The notes: generated by a model not told the origin, from the sequence alone. A stretch of DNA of 64,000 bases from Amycolatopsis keratiniphila subsp. keratiniphila (GCF_001620365.2 NZ_LQMT02000038.1:26831-90830); one strand, 5' to 3'. Shown: positions 9,464 through 18,275, numbered from the stretch's first letter. Translations and numbers: made by a program.

Positions 9464-10642
9464 GTGATCGCCGACGCCCAGCCACCCGTCCGTCCATGGG
9501 GACAGGCCTGGCGCCTTCTCGCCGCGGCCGCGCTGGGCGTGCTCCTCTGGATCATCACGGCGGCGCAACTGCCGGTCGGCGCGTCGGGACCGAGGGTCGA
9601 GTGGATGATCACCGGCGATCCGCTGATCGCGCTCGCCTGCCTGATCGCCCTGCTGTGGCGCCGCCGCTTCCCGGTCGTGATCGCCATCGCGGTCATCCTC
9701 GCCTCGACGGCGTCGGTGCTGGCCGGTGGCGCGTCGCTGCTGGCGCTCTGTTCGCTGGCCACCCGGCGTCGACCGGTCGAAACGGCGGTCGCGGCGGTGC
9801 TGTCCGTGGTCACGGCGATCCTGATCGTCGACCTGTACCCGATGCGTGAGCCGCCGGGGCCGCTGTGGCTGATGATCAGCCTCCCCGCCTTGCTGGTGGG
9901 CATCGTGGTGGCCGTGGGCGCCGCGATCGGGGCGCGCCGGGAGGAGGTGCGCTCCCTGCGGGAACGGGTCGAGAGCGCCGAACGGGAGCAGGCCGCGCGG
10001 GCGGCCGAGGCGCGGATCGTGGAGCGCCACCGGATCGCGCGCGAGATGCACGACGTCCTCGCGCACCGGGTCTCGCTGGTCGCGATGCAGGCCGGGGTGC
10101 TGGGGCACCGCCCGGATCTGCCCGCCGAGCAGGTCGCGGAGCTGGCGCGCGGCATCGCCGACGGCTCCCACCAGGCGCTGGAGGAACTGCGGGACGTCCT
10201 CGGCGTGCTGCGGGCGGATCCGGACGAGCTGGAACCGCCGCAACCCTCGTTCGCGGACCTGCCCGCGCTCGTCGCGGACGCGCGGGCGCTGGGACTGGAC
10301 GCCACGATGAAGATCACGACCGAGGGCGAGCCGCCGGACGCGATCGCGAGGACCGTCTACCGGATCGTGCAGGAAGGGCTGACCAACGCGGGCAAGCACG
10401 CGCCCGGGGCGGACGTGGTCGTCACCGTCGAAGGGAAGCCGGGCGAGGGGCTGCGCGCGACGGTCCGGGATTCCGGTGCGGCGCGGGCGATCGCGGGCCC
10501 GCCGGCGTCGGGATTCGGTTTGCTGGGCCTGTCCGAGCGGGTCGGGCTGGCAGGCGGCGAACTGGACCACCACGCGGAACCGGGCGGCGGATTCGTGCTC
10601 TCCGCGCGTCTGCCGTGGCCGGTCCGCGAAGGGAGCGAGTGA
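9464..10642 (+). CDS. Two-component sensor histidine kinase (NarL partner type, HisKA_3)
   Basis: The 392-residue kinase has an N-terminal membrane region with about five hydrophobic segments (about 15-150). A HisKA_3 dimerisation domain follows, with the phospho-acceptor His196 in AREMHDVLAHRVSL, then an HATPase domain with VQEGLTNAGKHAP and GFGLLGLSERV. No extracytoplasmic ligand domain is visible, so the signal may be sensed in the membrane. GTG at 9464 is chosen because the in-frame sequence upstream is not protein-like; no strong ribosome site confirms it. The stop abuts the start of the response regulator gene, so the pair forms one operon. Confidence 0.9.
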   Translation: MIADAQPPVRPWGQAWRLLAAAALGVLLWIITAAQLPVGASGPRVEWMITGDPLIALACLIALLWRRRFPVVIAIAVILASTASVLAGGASLLALCSLATRRRPVETAVAAVLSVVTAILIVDLYPMREPPGPLWLMISLPALLVGIVVAVGAAIGARREEVRSLRERVESAEREQAARAAEARIVERHRIAREMHDVLAHRVSLVAMQAGVLGHRPDLPAEQVAELARGIADGSHQALEELRDVLGVLRADPDELEPPQPSFADLPALVADARALGLDATMKITTEGEPPDAIARTVYRIVQEGLTNAGKHAPGADVVVTVEGKPGEGLRATVRDSGAARAIAGPPASGFGLLGLSERVGLAGGELDHHAEPGGGFVLSARLPWPVREGSE

Positions 10643-11314
10643 ATGGACGGCGAGCGGGTGCGGGTCGTGCTGGTCGACGACGAGCATCTGGTGCGGATGG
10701 CGCTGCGGCTCATCGTCGACGGCGAGCCCGACCTCGTCGTGGTCGGTGAAGCCGCCGACGGCGACGCCGCGGTCGGCGTGGTGGGGGAGCAGCGGCCCGA
10801 CGTCGTCCTGATGGACGTCCGGATGCCCGGACGCGACGGGCTGAGCGCGACCGAGGAGATCCTCCGCCTCCCGCAACCGCCCCGGGTGCTGGTGCTCACC
10901 ACGTTCGACTCGGACGAGATGGTGCTGGGCGCGCTGCGCGTCGGCGCGCTCGGATTCCTGCTCAAGGACACCCCGCCGCCACGGATCCTCGCGGCGATCC
11001 GCACGGTCGCGACCGGCGAACCCGCGCTCTCGCCCGCCGCCACGGCCCGGCTGATCACCGCGGCCACCGGACCGCATTCGTCCGACGCGCGCCGGGCGTC
11101 GCGGGAAACCGCCCGCGGGCTGCTGGCCGCGCTGACCGACCGCGAACGCGAGACGGCGGGCGCCATCGCCGAGGGGCTTTCCAACACCGACGTCGCGCGC
11201 AAGCTGGACATCACCGTCGCGACGGTGAAGGCGCACACGAGCAGCATGCTCGCCAAGCTCGGCGTCGAGAACCGGGTCCAGATCGCCTTGCTGGTCCGCG
11301 ACGCCCAAGATTGA
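10643..11314 (+). CDS. NarL/FixJ-family response regulator
   Basis: The 223-residue regulator has an N-terminal receiver domain with acidic residues DDE at 12-14 and the phospho-acceptor Asp58 (VVLMDVRMPGRDG). Thr and Lys follow in VLVLTTF and FLLKDTPP. A LuxR-type HTH (about 155-215: LTDRERETAGAIAEGLSNTDVA) completes it. The start directly follows the kinase stop. Targets are unknown. The next gene downstream, a reductase-like protein, has its own ribosome site and an 88-base gap, so it need not be in the operon. Confidence 0.93.
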   Translation: MDGERVRVVLVDDEHLVRMALRLIVDGEPDLVVVGEAADGDAAVGVVGEQRPDVVLMDVRMPGRDGLSATEEILRLPQPPRVLVLTTFDSDEMVLGALRVGALGFLLKDTPPPRILAAIRTVATGEPALSPAATARLITAATGPHSSDARRASRETARGLLAALTDRERETAGAIAEGLSNTDVARKLDITVATVKAHTSSMLAKLGVENRVQIALLVRDAQD

Positions 11315-11402
11315 AGAACTTTTTTCCGTCGCGGTGTCGAATCCGTCGTTCCCCGGTCGACGCAGTGTCGAAAGCAGTTCCGAACCATCAAGGAGAACCC
11401 AC

Positions 11403-11978
11403 ATGCGCACCCTGATCGCCACCGCGTTCGTCTCGCTCGACGGCGTCGTCGAAGGACCCGGCGGGGAGCCGGGCTACCGCAACTCCGGCTGGACCTTCAA
11501 CGGCATCGAGTTCGACGAAGCGGCCTACGAGCTCAAGGGGCGTGAGCAGGGCGAGGCCACGGCGATGATGATGGGCCGGGTCAGCTACCAGGCGTTTTCG
11601 CCGGTATGGCCCGGTATGACCGAGGAGTTCGCCGAGTACAACGCGATGCCGAAGTACGTCGTGTCGACCACGTTGCGGGACGAGGACCTCGTCGACAACT
11701 GGGGCGAGACCACGATCCTGCGTTCGCTCGACGACGTCGCGAAGCTCAAGGAGACCGAGGGCGGTCCGATCATCCTCCACGGCAGCGCGGAACTGGACCG
11801 GAACCTCGCCGACGCCGGCCTGATCGACCGCTACCACCTGCTGGTGTTCCCGGTCCTGCTCGGCGCGGGCAAGAGGCTGTTCAGCGACACCGACAAGGAC
11901 AAGCAGAGCCTCAAGCTCGTCGAGAGCGAGGCCTACGGCAACGGGATCCAGAAGCTGGTCTACGACGTCATCCGATGA
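11403..11978 (+). CDS. Dihydrofolate-reductase-like (RibD C-terminal domain) protein
   Basis: The 191-residue protein begins RTLIATAFVSLDGVVEGPGG and contains MMMGRVSYQAF, PKYVVSTTL and GPIILHGSAELDRNLADAGLIDRYHLLVFPVLLGAGKRLF. These are hallmarks of the RibD-C/DHFR-like family, which binds NADPH. Most stand-alone members have no known substrate and are not true folate enzymes. The ATG at 11403 follows AAGGAGAA at ideal spacing. It probably acts as a small cytoplasmic reductase. Confidence 0.85.
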   Translation: MRTLIATAFVSLDGVVEGPGGEPGYRNSGWTFNGIEFDEAAYELKGREQGEATAMMMGRVSYQAFSPVWPGMTEEFAEYNAMPKYVVSTTLRDEDLVDNWGETTILRSLDDVAKLKETEGGPIILHGSAELDRNLADAGLIDRYHLLVFPVLLGAGKRLFSDTDKDKQSLKLVESEAYGNGIQKLVYDVIR

Positions 11979-12017
11979 TCGGACCCCGACCGGACGGCGG
12001 CCGCGTGCCCTGCGATC

Positions 12018-12851
12018 ATGAACCGCGTGAACAAGCCCGTCTTCGTACAACCGAACCTCGACGGACCGGCGGTGGAGCTGTCCGGGGTCGAGGTGCACGT
12101 CGGCCGGGTACCGCTGGTGTCGGACGTCGACTGGCGCGTGGACTACGGCCAGCGGTGGGTCGTCCTCGGCCGCAACGGCGCCGGGAAATCGACGATCCTT
12201 TCGGTGGCCTCGACCCAGCGGTTCCCCAGCGCGGGCACGGCCGTCGTCCTCGGCCACCGGATGGGCGCGGTCGACCTGCGTGACGTGCGGACGCACATCG
12301 GTTTCGTCGGCGCGAACCAGCGGCTGCCCGACGCGGAGAACCACGACGCGCACACCGTGGTGCTCACCGGGTACAGCGGAAGCGTGCTCCCGCTCTGGGA
12401 CCGCTACGACGACGCGATCCGGGACAGGGCGTCGAAGCTGCTCGAACTCGTCGGCTGTACCGAACTGCGCGACCGGCCGGTGCGCGTCTGCTCGCAGGGC
12501 GAGCGCGCCCGGGTCCGGCTCGCCAGGGCGCTCATGGCCGATCCGCTGCTGCTCCTGCTGGACGAGCCGTTCTCCGGTCTCGACCTGCCCGGCCGCGAGG
12601 ATCTCCTGATCGCATTGGAGAACCTGACGCTGGCGCAGCCGGAACTGGCCACGGTGACCGTGACCCACCACCTGGAGGAGATCCCGGCGACGGCCACGCA
12701 TGCCCTGATGGTGCGCCGCGGCAGGATCACCGACGCGGGGCCGATCGACGAGGTCCTCACCGACGAAGGGCTTTCCGCCTGTTACGAGCGGGACGTCGAG
12801 ATCCACCGCATCAACGGACGGTGGGCCGCGCACGCGGTCCGCCGCTCCTGA
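12018..12851 (+). CDS. Stand-alone ABC transporter ATP-binding protein (YlmA-like)
   Basis: The 277-residue single ATPase domain has Walker A GRNGAGKS (about 55-62), a degenerate signature CSQGERARVRLARAL in place of LSGGQ, Walker B LLLLLDEPFSGLDL and the switch histidine in VTHHLEEI. No permease or binding protein gene is adjacent, so the partner is unknown or absent. The layout and the relaxed signature recall YlmA/ModF-like ATPases. The anti-sigma gene lies convergent, with its stop 8 bases beyond. Confidence 0.85.
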   Translation: MNRVNKPVFVQPNLDGPAVELSGVEVHVGRVPLVSDVDWRVDYGQRWVVLGRNGAGKSTILSVASTQRFPSAGTAVVLGHRMGAVDLRDVRTHIGFVGANQRLPDAENHDAHTVVLTGYSGSVLPLWDRYDDAIRDRASKLLELVGCTELRDRPVRVCSQGERARVRLARALMADPLLLLLDEPFSGLDLPGREDLLIALENLTLAQPELATVTVTHHLEEIPATATHALMVRRGRITDAGPIDEVLTDEGLSACYERDVEIHRINGRWAAHAVRRS

Positions 12852-12858
12852 AAGCCGG

Positions 12859-13272
12859 TCAGCGGGAAGGGCAGGGCCAGGCGAGCCGGACGATGGTCCC
12901 GGTCGGGGTGCTCGTCACCGAGGCCTCCGGCGCGAAGGCGCGGATGATCGGCAAGCCGCGTCCGCCGTCCGGGCGGGGGCCGTCGCGCCAGCGGCCCTCG
13001 TCGGCCACACTGATCTTGAGGTGGCCGTCGTCGTGGGCGGCGGTCACCGTCATGACGTTGCCTTCGGTGCCGTCCGGGTAGGCGTGTTTGACGACGTTCG
13101 TCATCGCTTCGTAGGCGGTGAGTTTGAGGTCCTCGGCCAGCTCCCGGGGAAGCCCCCGGTCGAGGGCCCATTTCGCCAGCAGGTCCCGCAACGCGGCGGC
13201 CTGGGCAGGGACGGCGGCGACCTCGAGGACCAGCTCGTCGGTGTTCTCGCGCACCGGCTCGTCGATCGGCAT
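12859..13272 (-). CDS. RsbW/SpoIIAB-like serine kinase anti-sigma factor
   Basis: The 137-residue protein is a minimal GHKL ATPase with the N box DLKLTAYEAMTNVVKHAYPDG and the G1 region VADEGRWRDGPRPDGGRGLPII. This is the fold of anti-sigma kinases that hold sigma-B/F-type factors and phosphorylate STAS antagonists. The ATG at 13272 follows GAGGAG. It is divergent from a STAS antagonist gene (13426) and close to a second one (13774-14214), so a partner-switching module is likely. No sigma factor gene lies in the window. Confidence 0.87.
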   Translation of the reverse strand: MPIDEPVRENTDELVLEVAAVPAQAAALRDLLAKWALDRGLPRELAEDLKLTAYEAMTNVVKHAYPDGTEGNVMTVTAAHDDGHLKISVADEGRWRDGPRPDGGRGLPIIRAFAPEASVTSTPTGTIVRLAWPCPSR

Positions 13273-13425
13273 CACGAAGCTTCTCCTCGTCGTCCGCCGC
13301 GGTCCACGACCACCGGATCCATCGACAAGGCTAAGGCACCGCGAGGATCGGGACACACGAGCCGCGCGAGCGGGCGCCGTCATCCGATATGTTCGGGACT
13401 GTCGGGTACCGATCGTGAGGGGTGG

Positions 13426-13770
13426 ATGACGGTGACGAGCGGAGACGGCCAACACCGGGAGGTTCCGTTCTCGGTGTCCGTCGCGAGGACCGATGACGCC
13501 GAGGTCGTCATCGCGGTGGCGGGGGAGATCGATCTGACGACCTCCGAAGATCTCAAGGAGACGTTCGAGGAGGCACTGGAGCCCCTGCCGGGCAGGCTGG
13601 TCGTCGACCTCGAGGGTGTGGAATTCTGCGATTCCACCGGTTTGGCGACCCTGGTCGGGATCAACGACCGGTGCGGCACCCAGGGGGTCGCACTGCGTTT
13701 CCTGCCGTCGCCCACGATCCGGCGGCTGGCTTCGAAGACGGGATTGACCACGCTTCTGCCCCTCGCCTGA
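13426..13770 (+). CDS. STAS-domain anti-sigma factor antagonist
   Basis: The 114-residue protein is a single STAS domain: VVIAVAGEIDLTTSEDLKE, then LVVDLEGVEFCDSTGLATLVG. The phosphorylatable serine is Ser67 in the DSTG motif. In the family, the dephosphorylated form binds the anti-sigma kinase and frees the sigma factor. The ATG at 13426 sits after GAGGGGTGG. A GGGTAC at 13404-13409 resembles the -10 of stress-sigma (SigB/SigF-type) promoters in actinobacteria, although its -35 partner is weak, so autoregulation is only a suggestion. Confidence 0.9.
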   Translation: MTVTSGDGQHREVPFSVSVARTDDAEVVIAVAGEIDLTTSEDLKETFEEALEPLPGRLVVDLEGVEFCDSTGLATLVGINDRCGTQGVALRFLPSPTIRRLASKTGLTTLLPLA

Positions 13771-13773
13771 TCC

Positions 13774-14214
13774 TCAGCGGTTCGCCACCTCCAGGATCGC
13801 GTGGTCGAGGTGCCGGTACACGGGGACCTGGGTCTCGGTGCCGAAGAGTTGCAGCAGACGCAGCACCGGCCGCGTGTCGGCGACGACGCCGGTGGTGCGG
13901 CGTTCGGCGCGGGCGCGGGCCGCGGCGGATTCGATGACCCGTAATCCGGCGACACCGAGGAAGCCGACCTCGCTGAGATCGAGCACCGTGGCGGCCGGGA
14001 GACGGCCGCGCATGGCATGGTCCAGCCGTCCCGCGGTGGCGAGGTCGATTTCCCCGGCCGCGGCGATGACCAGCAGGTCTTCGTTCCACAGGATGCGCCG
14101 AATCCGCAACAGGTTCTCGGCCGACGGGCGCGGTCGCGGAACGGCGGGGTGGAGCGCGGCGCGGAAGGCGGGGCCGTCGCGGCTGCTCCGCGTGAAAGGA
14201 ATGCGTTCGGTCAT
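13774..14214 (-). CDS. STAS-domain protein, second antagonist-like member
   Basis: The 146-residue protein has a STAS domain (about 50-140): LLVIAAAGEIDLATAGRLDHA, then TVLDLSEVGFLGVAGLRVIESA. The key serine position reads GVAG instead of DSxG, so the residue that is normally phosphorylated is absent. A non-phosphorylatable member could be constitutively binding or could serve another role. The ATG at 14214 follows GGGAGA. Its stop lies 3 bases from that of the canonical antagonist, in convergent orientation. Confidence 0.82.
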   Translation of the reverse strand: MTERIPFTRSSRDGPAFRAALHPAVPRPRPSAENLLRIRRILWNEDLLVIAAAGEIDLATAGRLDHAMRGRLPAATVLDLSEVGFLGVAGLRVIESAAARARAERRTTGVVADTRPVLRLLQLFGTETQVPVYRHLDHAILEVANR

Positions 14215-14433
14215 GATGATGTCTCCCGGATAGCCGGGGACGAGACGGGCAACGGGCAAGCCTGCACAACTGCTGCGCAAGTCAACTCGCCGCCGCGTCG
14301 CCCTGGAAAGGTGCTGGGCCGCGGACATGCGGGTCGTTCGCGCGGGCTGGTGGACTCAACCTCACGTACTCCTCACCGTACGCCGCTCACCTCTCCTGGC
14401 AAGGCCTTGTGCGGTGAACGGTGGGTTACGCGG

Positions 14434-14772
14434 TCACTCGCGCAGTGCCTTTTCCCAGGCGAGGCCCCATTTTTCCAGCGGATGCAACGCGTCGAGGAGC
14501 CGTCCCCCGAGTGGGGTCAGGCGGTAACCCTCCTCGCCGGTCTCGACGATGCGGGCGTCGGTGAGCTCACCCAGCCTGGTGGCGAGCACGCTCGACGACA
14601 TGTGCTCGCAGCGCCGCCGGAGTTCCCGGAAGCCGACTTCTCCCTCGCGCAGTTCCCAGATCACCCGCAGGGTCCATCGGCGTCCCAGCAGATCGAGCGC
14701 GGCCATGAGGGGGCGGCCGGTTTCGGAGCCGCGGACCGGCCGTCCGGGCCGCGGGATCGGATGGTCGGGCAT
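14434..14772 (-). CDS. HxlR-family transcriptional regulator
   Basis: The 112-residue winged-helix protein has the HxlR pattern ALDLLGRRWTLRVIWELREGEVGFRELRR, followed by MSSSVLATRLGEL and GYRLTPLGGRLLDAL. It lacks the conserved N-terminal cysteine of redox-sensing members, so thiol sensing is not indicated. I start it at the ATG at 14772. It diverges from the CMD-fold gene, and a 17-bp palindrome (14786-14802) lies just before its start. This is the usual arrangement for local autorepression. Confidence 0.87.
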   Translation of the reverse strand: MPDHPIPRPGRPVRGSETGRPLMAALDLLGRRWTLRVIWELREGEVGFRELRRRCEHMSSSVLATRLGELTDARIVETGEEGYRLTPLGGRLLDALHPLEKWGLAWEKALRE

Positions 14773-14785
14773 GGCACCCCCTTGT

Positions 14786-14802
14786 GCTTCGACTTTCGAA
14801 GC
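14786..14802. promoter_or_regulatory. Candidate HxlR operator
   Basis: GCTTCGA-CTT-TCGAAGC is a perfect 7-bp inverted repeat between the divergent HxlR and CMD genes. A further half-site, TCGAAGC, lies at 14821-14827, and a -10-like CATAGT at 14805-14810 could serve the CMD gene. Binding by the neighbour is inferred from position alone. Confidence 0.5.
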
Positions 14803-14840
14803 AGCATAGTGGTTCTGAAATCGAAGCGCCGGAGGTGGTC

Positions 14841-15398
14841 GTGGCCCGTATCGCCCCACTCGCCCCGCCCTACGAGGCGGATGTCGAACAAGCCCTGCGC
14901 AAGTGGATGCCGCCCGGTGTGACGGAGGAGCCGTTGGCGTTGTTCAGGTTGCTGCAGCACCACCGGGAGCTGGCGTCGCGGATGCGCGTCCTGGGCGCCG
15001 GTCTGCTCGCGCACGGCGAATTACCCGCGCTGGACCGGGAAATCGTCATCGCGCGGGTGACCGCCCGCTGCGGATGCCGCTACGAATGGGGCGTCCATGC
15101 CGCGGTTTTCGCACCGGCGGTCGGCTTGACGCCGGAACAGCTCGACGCGACCGTGTCCGGCGACTCCGGACATCCCGCCTGGCCGGAGCGGCACCGCGCC
15201 CTGATCGCCGCCGTCGACGAACTCCACGACACGGCAACGGTTTCCGACGCCGTGTGGGCCGCGCTCGCCGAGCACTATCCGGCTTCGCAGCTCCTGGAGT
15301 TCCTCGTGCTGGCGGGCTGGTACCGGACGATCGCGTACGTCGCCGGCGGGGTCGGCCTCGACGAGGAGCCGTGGGCCGCCCCCTATCCCGGTGGTTAG
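14841..15398 (+). CDS. Carboxymuconolactone decarboxylase (AhpD-like) family protein
   Basis: The 185-residue protein has the CMD fold signature: ALFRLLQHHRELASRM, then LPALDREIVIARVTARCGCRYEWGVH. Family members act as hydroperoxide-reducing (AhpD) or ring-cleaving enzymes. The Cys pair here is CGC rather than the CxxC of AhpD, so peroxidase activity is not assured. The GTG at 14841 is chosen because GGAGG lies 5 nt upstream. Codon 61 is TTA (15021-15023), rare in such genomes and a possible bldA-dependence point. The gene is probably controlled by the divergent HxlR protein. Confidence 0.83.
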   Translation: MARIAPLAPPYEADVEQALRKWMPPGVTEEPLALFRLLQHHRELASRMRVLGAGLLAHGELPALDREIVIARVTARCGCRYEWGVHAAVFAPAVGLTPEQLDATVSGDSGHPAWPERHRALIAAVDELHDTATVSDAVWAALAEHYPASQLLEFLVLAGWYRTIAYVAGGVGLDEEPWAAPYPGG

Positions 15399-15607
15399 GG
15401 CCGGTGCGAGTCGATTTCCCTTGTGTCGTCCCGTTCTTGTTTCGCGGCCTTCCAGGCGGCGAGGACGCACAAGAGAGCCGCCACGAAGCCGACCGCGGTG
15501 AGCGTCCCGGCCCAGACGGCGCCGGTGCTGGCGAGCAGGTAGAGCTGGACCACGGCGGTGCACGTGTAGACGACCGCCAGTCCCAGCCACAGCCGTTGCG
15601 TCATCAT
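15395..15607 (-). CDS. Small two-helix membrane protein, function unknown
   Basis: The 70-residue protein has two hydrophobic segments (about 6-27 and 33-51) and a charged tail, KAAKQERDDTREIDSHRP. Tandem ATG codons lie at 15607. The tail overlaps the convergent CMD stop by 4 bases. I do not recognise a family. It may be co-transcribed with the LysR gene 56 bases downstream. Confidence 0.6.
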   Translation of the reverse strand: MMTQRLWLGLAVVYTCTAVVQLYLLASTGAVWAGTLTAVGFVAALLCVLAAWKAAKQERDDTREIDSHRP

Positions 15608-15662
15608 CTCCCGTCTCCGTTCGCCCGGTACGGGAGGTCAATCGCGGCGAGGCGGGATCGGG

Positions 15663-16652
15663 TTACAGGCTGTTCGAAACCCGGAAGAAGTCCACCAGCC
15701 CGTCCCACGACTGGGAATCCCGCCGCCGCTCCCACCACGTCCGGAACGGCGTCGACGCCATCGCGTGCCGTGTGTACGACGTCATCACCGCGCGGTAGAC
15801 GTTCTCCGCCTGGTCCCACGTCAGCCGTTCCTTGCGCCACGCCAGCACGAGCCGCATCCGCATGGGGTCGCCCTTCAACGGCCGGACGACCATGCCGGGC
15901 AATTCGGGCGCGGTGGGCTCCACGAGCTGCACCGCCTGCCCGGCGGCGATCAGGTGGCGTCCGCCGCCGTTCGGGCATTCGAAGCGGATCCGCGGCGTGA
16001 ACCCGGCGCGATGCGTCGCCGCGCGCAGCGACGTCAGCGAGCCGTCCTCGGGTCCGGGCGGTCCGATCCACGCCTCGTCCGCGAGGTCGGCGAGGTCGAC
16101 CTCGAAACCGCCGGCGAGCCGGTGCCTGGCCGGAAGACCGATGAAGACGGGCACCCACGAGAACAGCACCCGATGCCCGAGATGCTTCGCCAGCGGCACT
16201 TCCTGGTCGTCGGACATGGCGATCACGGCGATGTCCAGTGTCGCGCGGGCGAGCGCCTGCGCCAGCACCGAGCTGGAGGGTTCCACATGGACGGTCACGT
16301 CCAGCCCCGGCAGCGCGTCGTCCAGCCGCTCGACGAAGGTGGGCAGACAGTCCATTTGGGACGATCCGAGCCGCACCGGGCCGTCGCCGAGCACGCCGAG
16401 GAGGTCGCTCTCGAACCGGTCGAACTCCACGAGCAGGGTCAGCGCGCGGCGCAACGTCTGCTCGCCGACCGGGGTCGGGGTCACGCCGGTGTGGCTGCGG
16501 ACGAACAACGGCGCGCCGATCTGCCGTTCGAGCCGCTGGAGCAGCGAGGTCAGCGACGGCTGGGACATGCCCAGCGCGGCGGCCGCCTGCGAGAGGCTGC
16601 CCGCTTCGGCGATGGCGCAGATCGCCCGCAGGTGCCGGATCTCCAGGGCCAT
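15663..16652 (-). CDS. LysR-family transcriptional regulator
   Basis: The 329-residue protein has an N-terminal LysR HTH: EIRHLRAICAIAEAGSLSQAAAALGMSQPSLTSLLQRLE (split here as two phrases, residues 3-21 and 22-41). An effector-binding domain (about 90-300) follows. The ATG at 16652 is the natural start. It diverges from the aminopeptidase P gene 90 bases away, which is the classic LysR target position; the effector is unknown. Confidence 0.9.
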   Translation of the reverse strand: MALEIRHLRAICAIAEAGSLSQAAAALGMSQPSLTSLLQRLERQIGAPLFVRSHTGVTPTPVGEQTLRRALTLLVEFDRFESDLLGVLGDGPVRLGSSQMDCLPTFVERLDDALPGLDVTVHVEPSSSVLAQALARATLDIAVIAMSDDQEVPLAKHLGHRVLFSWVPVFIGLPARHRLAGGFEVDLADLADEAWIGPPGPEDGSLTSLRAATHRAGFTPRIRFECPNGGGRHLIAAGQAVQLVEPTAPELPGMVVRPLKGDPMRMRLVLAWRKERLTWDQAENVYRAVMTSYTRHAMASTPFRTWWERRRDSQSWDGLVDFFRVSNSL

Positions 16653-16742
16653 AGGCGGAGTCTATCGCCGCCGGTCATTACGGCCGTGGCCGTCGCGGTG
16701 CGAAGGTGCGGCCAGGACCACGACTACCTGAAAGGGGTGCCG

Positions 16743-18158
16743 ATGACCGGCGACCGAACCCGGCCGGATCTGCGCGCGCTGCTGGCCGCCAAAGGGTTCC
16801 GGACCTGGATCAGCGACGGCTGGGAGCCCGCGGACGACGTGGTGGAGGTGCTGCCGGGCACCGCCGAGGCGGCCGCCGCCCATCGCGGCAGGCTGTCGGC
16901 GGAACTGCCCGGTCAGCGGATCGCGCTCGCGGCGGGCCGGGCCGTGGTGCGGTCCAACGACACCTTCCACGGCTTCCGTGCCGACAGCGACTTCGTCTGG
17001 CTCACCGGTTGCCAGCGCGAGGGCGCGATCCTGGTGATGACCCCGGCGGGGGACAGCCACCACGCCACGCTGTACGTCCCGCGCCCGGCCGAGGCGCACG
17101 AGCCCGACTTCGTGGGCGACGCCGACACCAGTCCGCTGTGGGTCGGCTCCGCCGCCGGACCGGCCGCGTACGGCGACGCGCTCGGCATCGAATGCCGCCC
17201 GCTGGAGGACCTGCCGCACGGCCTGCGCGGACGGAATCCGAGCTTCCTGGTCGGTGCCGGGGTCGATCCAGCGCTCGACGCGTACCGCTTCGGCCACAGT
17301 GAGCGGCTGCGGACTGTCCTCGCCCAGCTGCGCCGGATCAAGGACGACTGGGAGATCGGCCAGCTGCGCGACGCCGTCGACGCGACCGCCCTGGGCTTCG
17401 CGGACGTGCTGGCCGCGCTCCCGGAGGCGGTCCGCGGCGGCGGGGAACGCTGGCTGCAGGGCACTTTCGATCGTCGTGCACGGACCGAGGGCACCGGGCC
17501 CGGCTACACCTCCATTGTGGCGGCCGGGCCGCACGCCCCGATCCTGCACTGGACGCGCTGCGACGGGAAGGTGACCGAGGACAGCCTTCTGCTGCTCGAC
17601 GCCGGCGTCGAGGTGGATTCCTTGTACACGGCCGATATCACCAGGACCTTCCCGGTCGGCGGGGAGTTCACGAAGGCCCAGCGCGACGTCTACGACCTGG
17701 TGCACAAGGCGCACGTCGCGGCGCTGGGCGAGGTCCGGCCCGGTCAGGACTACGGCGCGTTCCAGGCGACGGCGCTGCGCGTGCTCGCGGAGGGACTGCA
17801 CGATTGGGGCCTCCTCCCGGTGTCGGTGGACGAAGCGCTGTCGCCGGACGGGCAGCAGCACCGCAGGTACATCGTCTGCGGTACCGGCCATTTCCTCGGG
17901 CTGGATGTCCACGACTGCGCCGCCGCCCATCCCTCCACGTACCGGGAGGGCACCCTCGCCGAGGGGATGGCGCTGGCGGTCGAGCCGGGTCTGTACTTCC
18001 ACGCCGGTGACCGCACCGTGCCGCCCGAGCTGCGCGGCCTCGGCGTCCGCATCGAGGACGACGTCGTGGTCACCGGATCGGGATACGACCTGCTCTCCGG
18101 CGATTTCCCTTCGACCGCCGACGAGATCACCGCCTGGGTCCAGGCGGCCAGGGACTGA
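16743..18158 (+). CDS. Xaa-Pro aminopeptidase (aminopeptidase P, M24B)
   Basis: The 471-residue protein has an N-terminal AMP_N domain (about 45-190: FHGFRADSDFVWLTG) and a C-terminal M24 pita-bread domain. The metal ligands are visible: the two Asp in LLDAGVEVDSLYTADITRTFP, the His in GTGHFLGLDVHD, and the Glu residues in LAVEPGLYFH and GVRIEDDVVV. The enzyme removes an N-terminal residue preceding proline. The ATG at 16743 follows AAAGGGGTG. It is divergent from a LysR regulator. Release of proline peptides could feed the nearby proline-derivative catabolism, but nothing proves a link. Confidence 0.93.
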   Translation: MTGDRTRPDLRALLAAKGFRTWISDGWEPADDVVEVLPGTAEAAAAHRGRLSAELPGQRIALAAGRAVVRSNDTFHGFRADSDFVWLTGCQREGAILVMTPAGDSHHATLYVPRPAEAHEPDFVGDADTSPLWVGSAAGPAAYGDALGIECRPLEDLPHGLRGRNPSFLVGAGVDPALDAYRFGHSERLRTVLAQLRRIKDDWEIGQLRDAVDATALGFADVLAALPEAVRGGGERWLQGTFDRRARTEGTGPGYTSIVAAGPHAPILHWTRCDGKVTEDSLLLLDAGVEVDSLYTADITRTFPVGGEFTKAQRDVYDLVHKAHVAALGEVRPGQDYGAFQATALRVLAEGLHDWGLLPVSVDEALSPDGQQHRRYIVCGTGHFLGLDVHDCAAAHPSTYREGTLAEGMALAVEPGLYFHAGDRTVPPELRGLGVRIEDDVVVTGSGYDLLSGDFPSTADEITAWVQAARD

Positions 18159-18215
18159 AGGACGCTTTCCCCGCATCCGACGCGGTGAAGGGGGCTTTCG
18201 GTGCGAGGCCGGTGT
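18158..18215. repeat. Imperfect hairpin, member of the 'TGAAGG...' intergenic repeat family
   Basis: Just after the aminopeptidase stop, GAAGGACGCTTTCCCCGC and GCGGTGAAGGGGGCTTTC can pair imperfectly (about 13 of 18 positions). The words resemble those of the hairpins at 3386, 28184, 34198 and 63948. It may act as a weak terminator or be a decayed repeat. Confidence 0.45.
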
Positions 18216-18275
18216 GCCGACCGGGGCTTGAGTACCTAGGGTCGTGCGATTTCGTGTCGTCCGTTACGACCCGCT

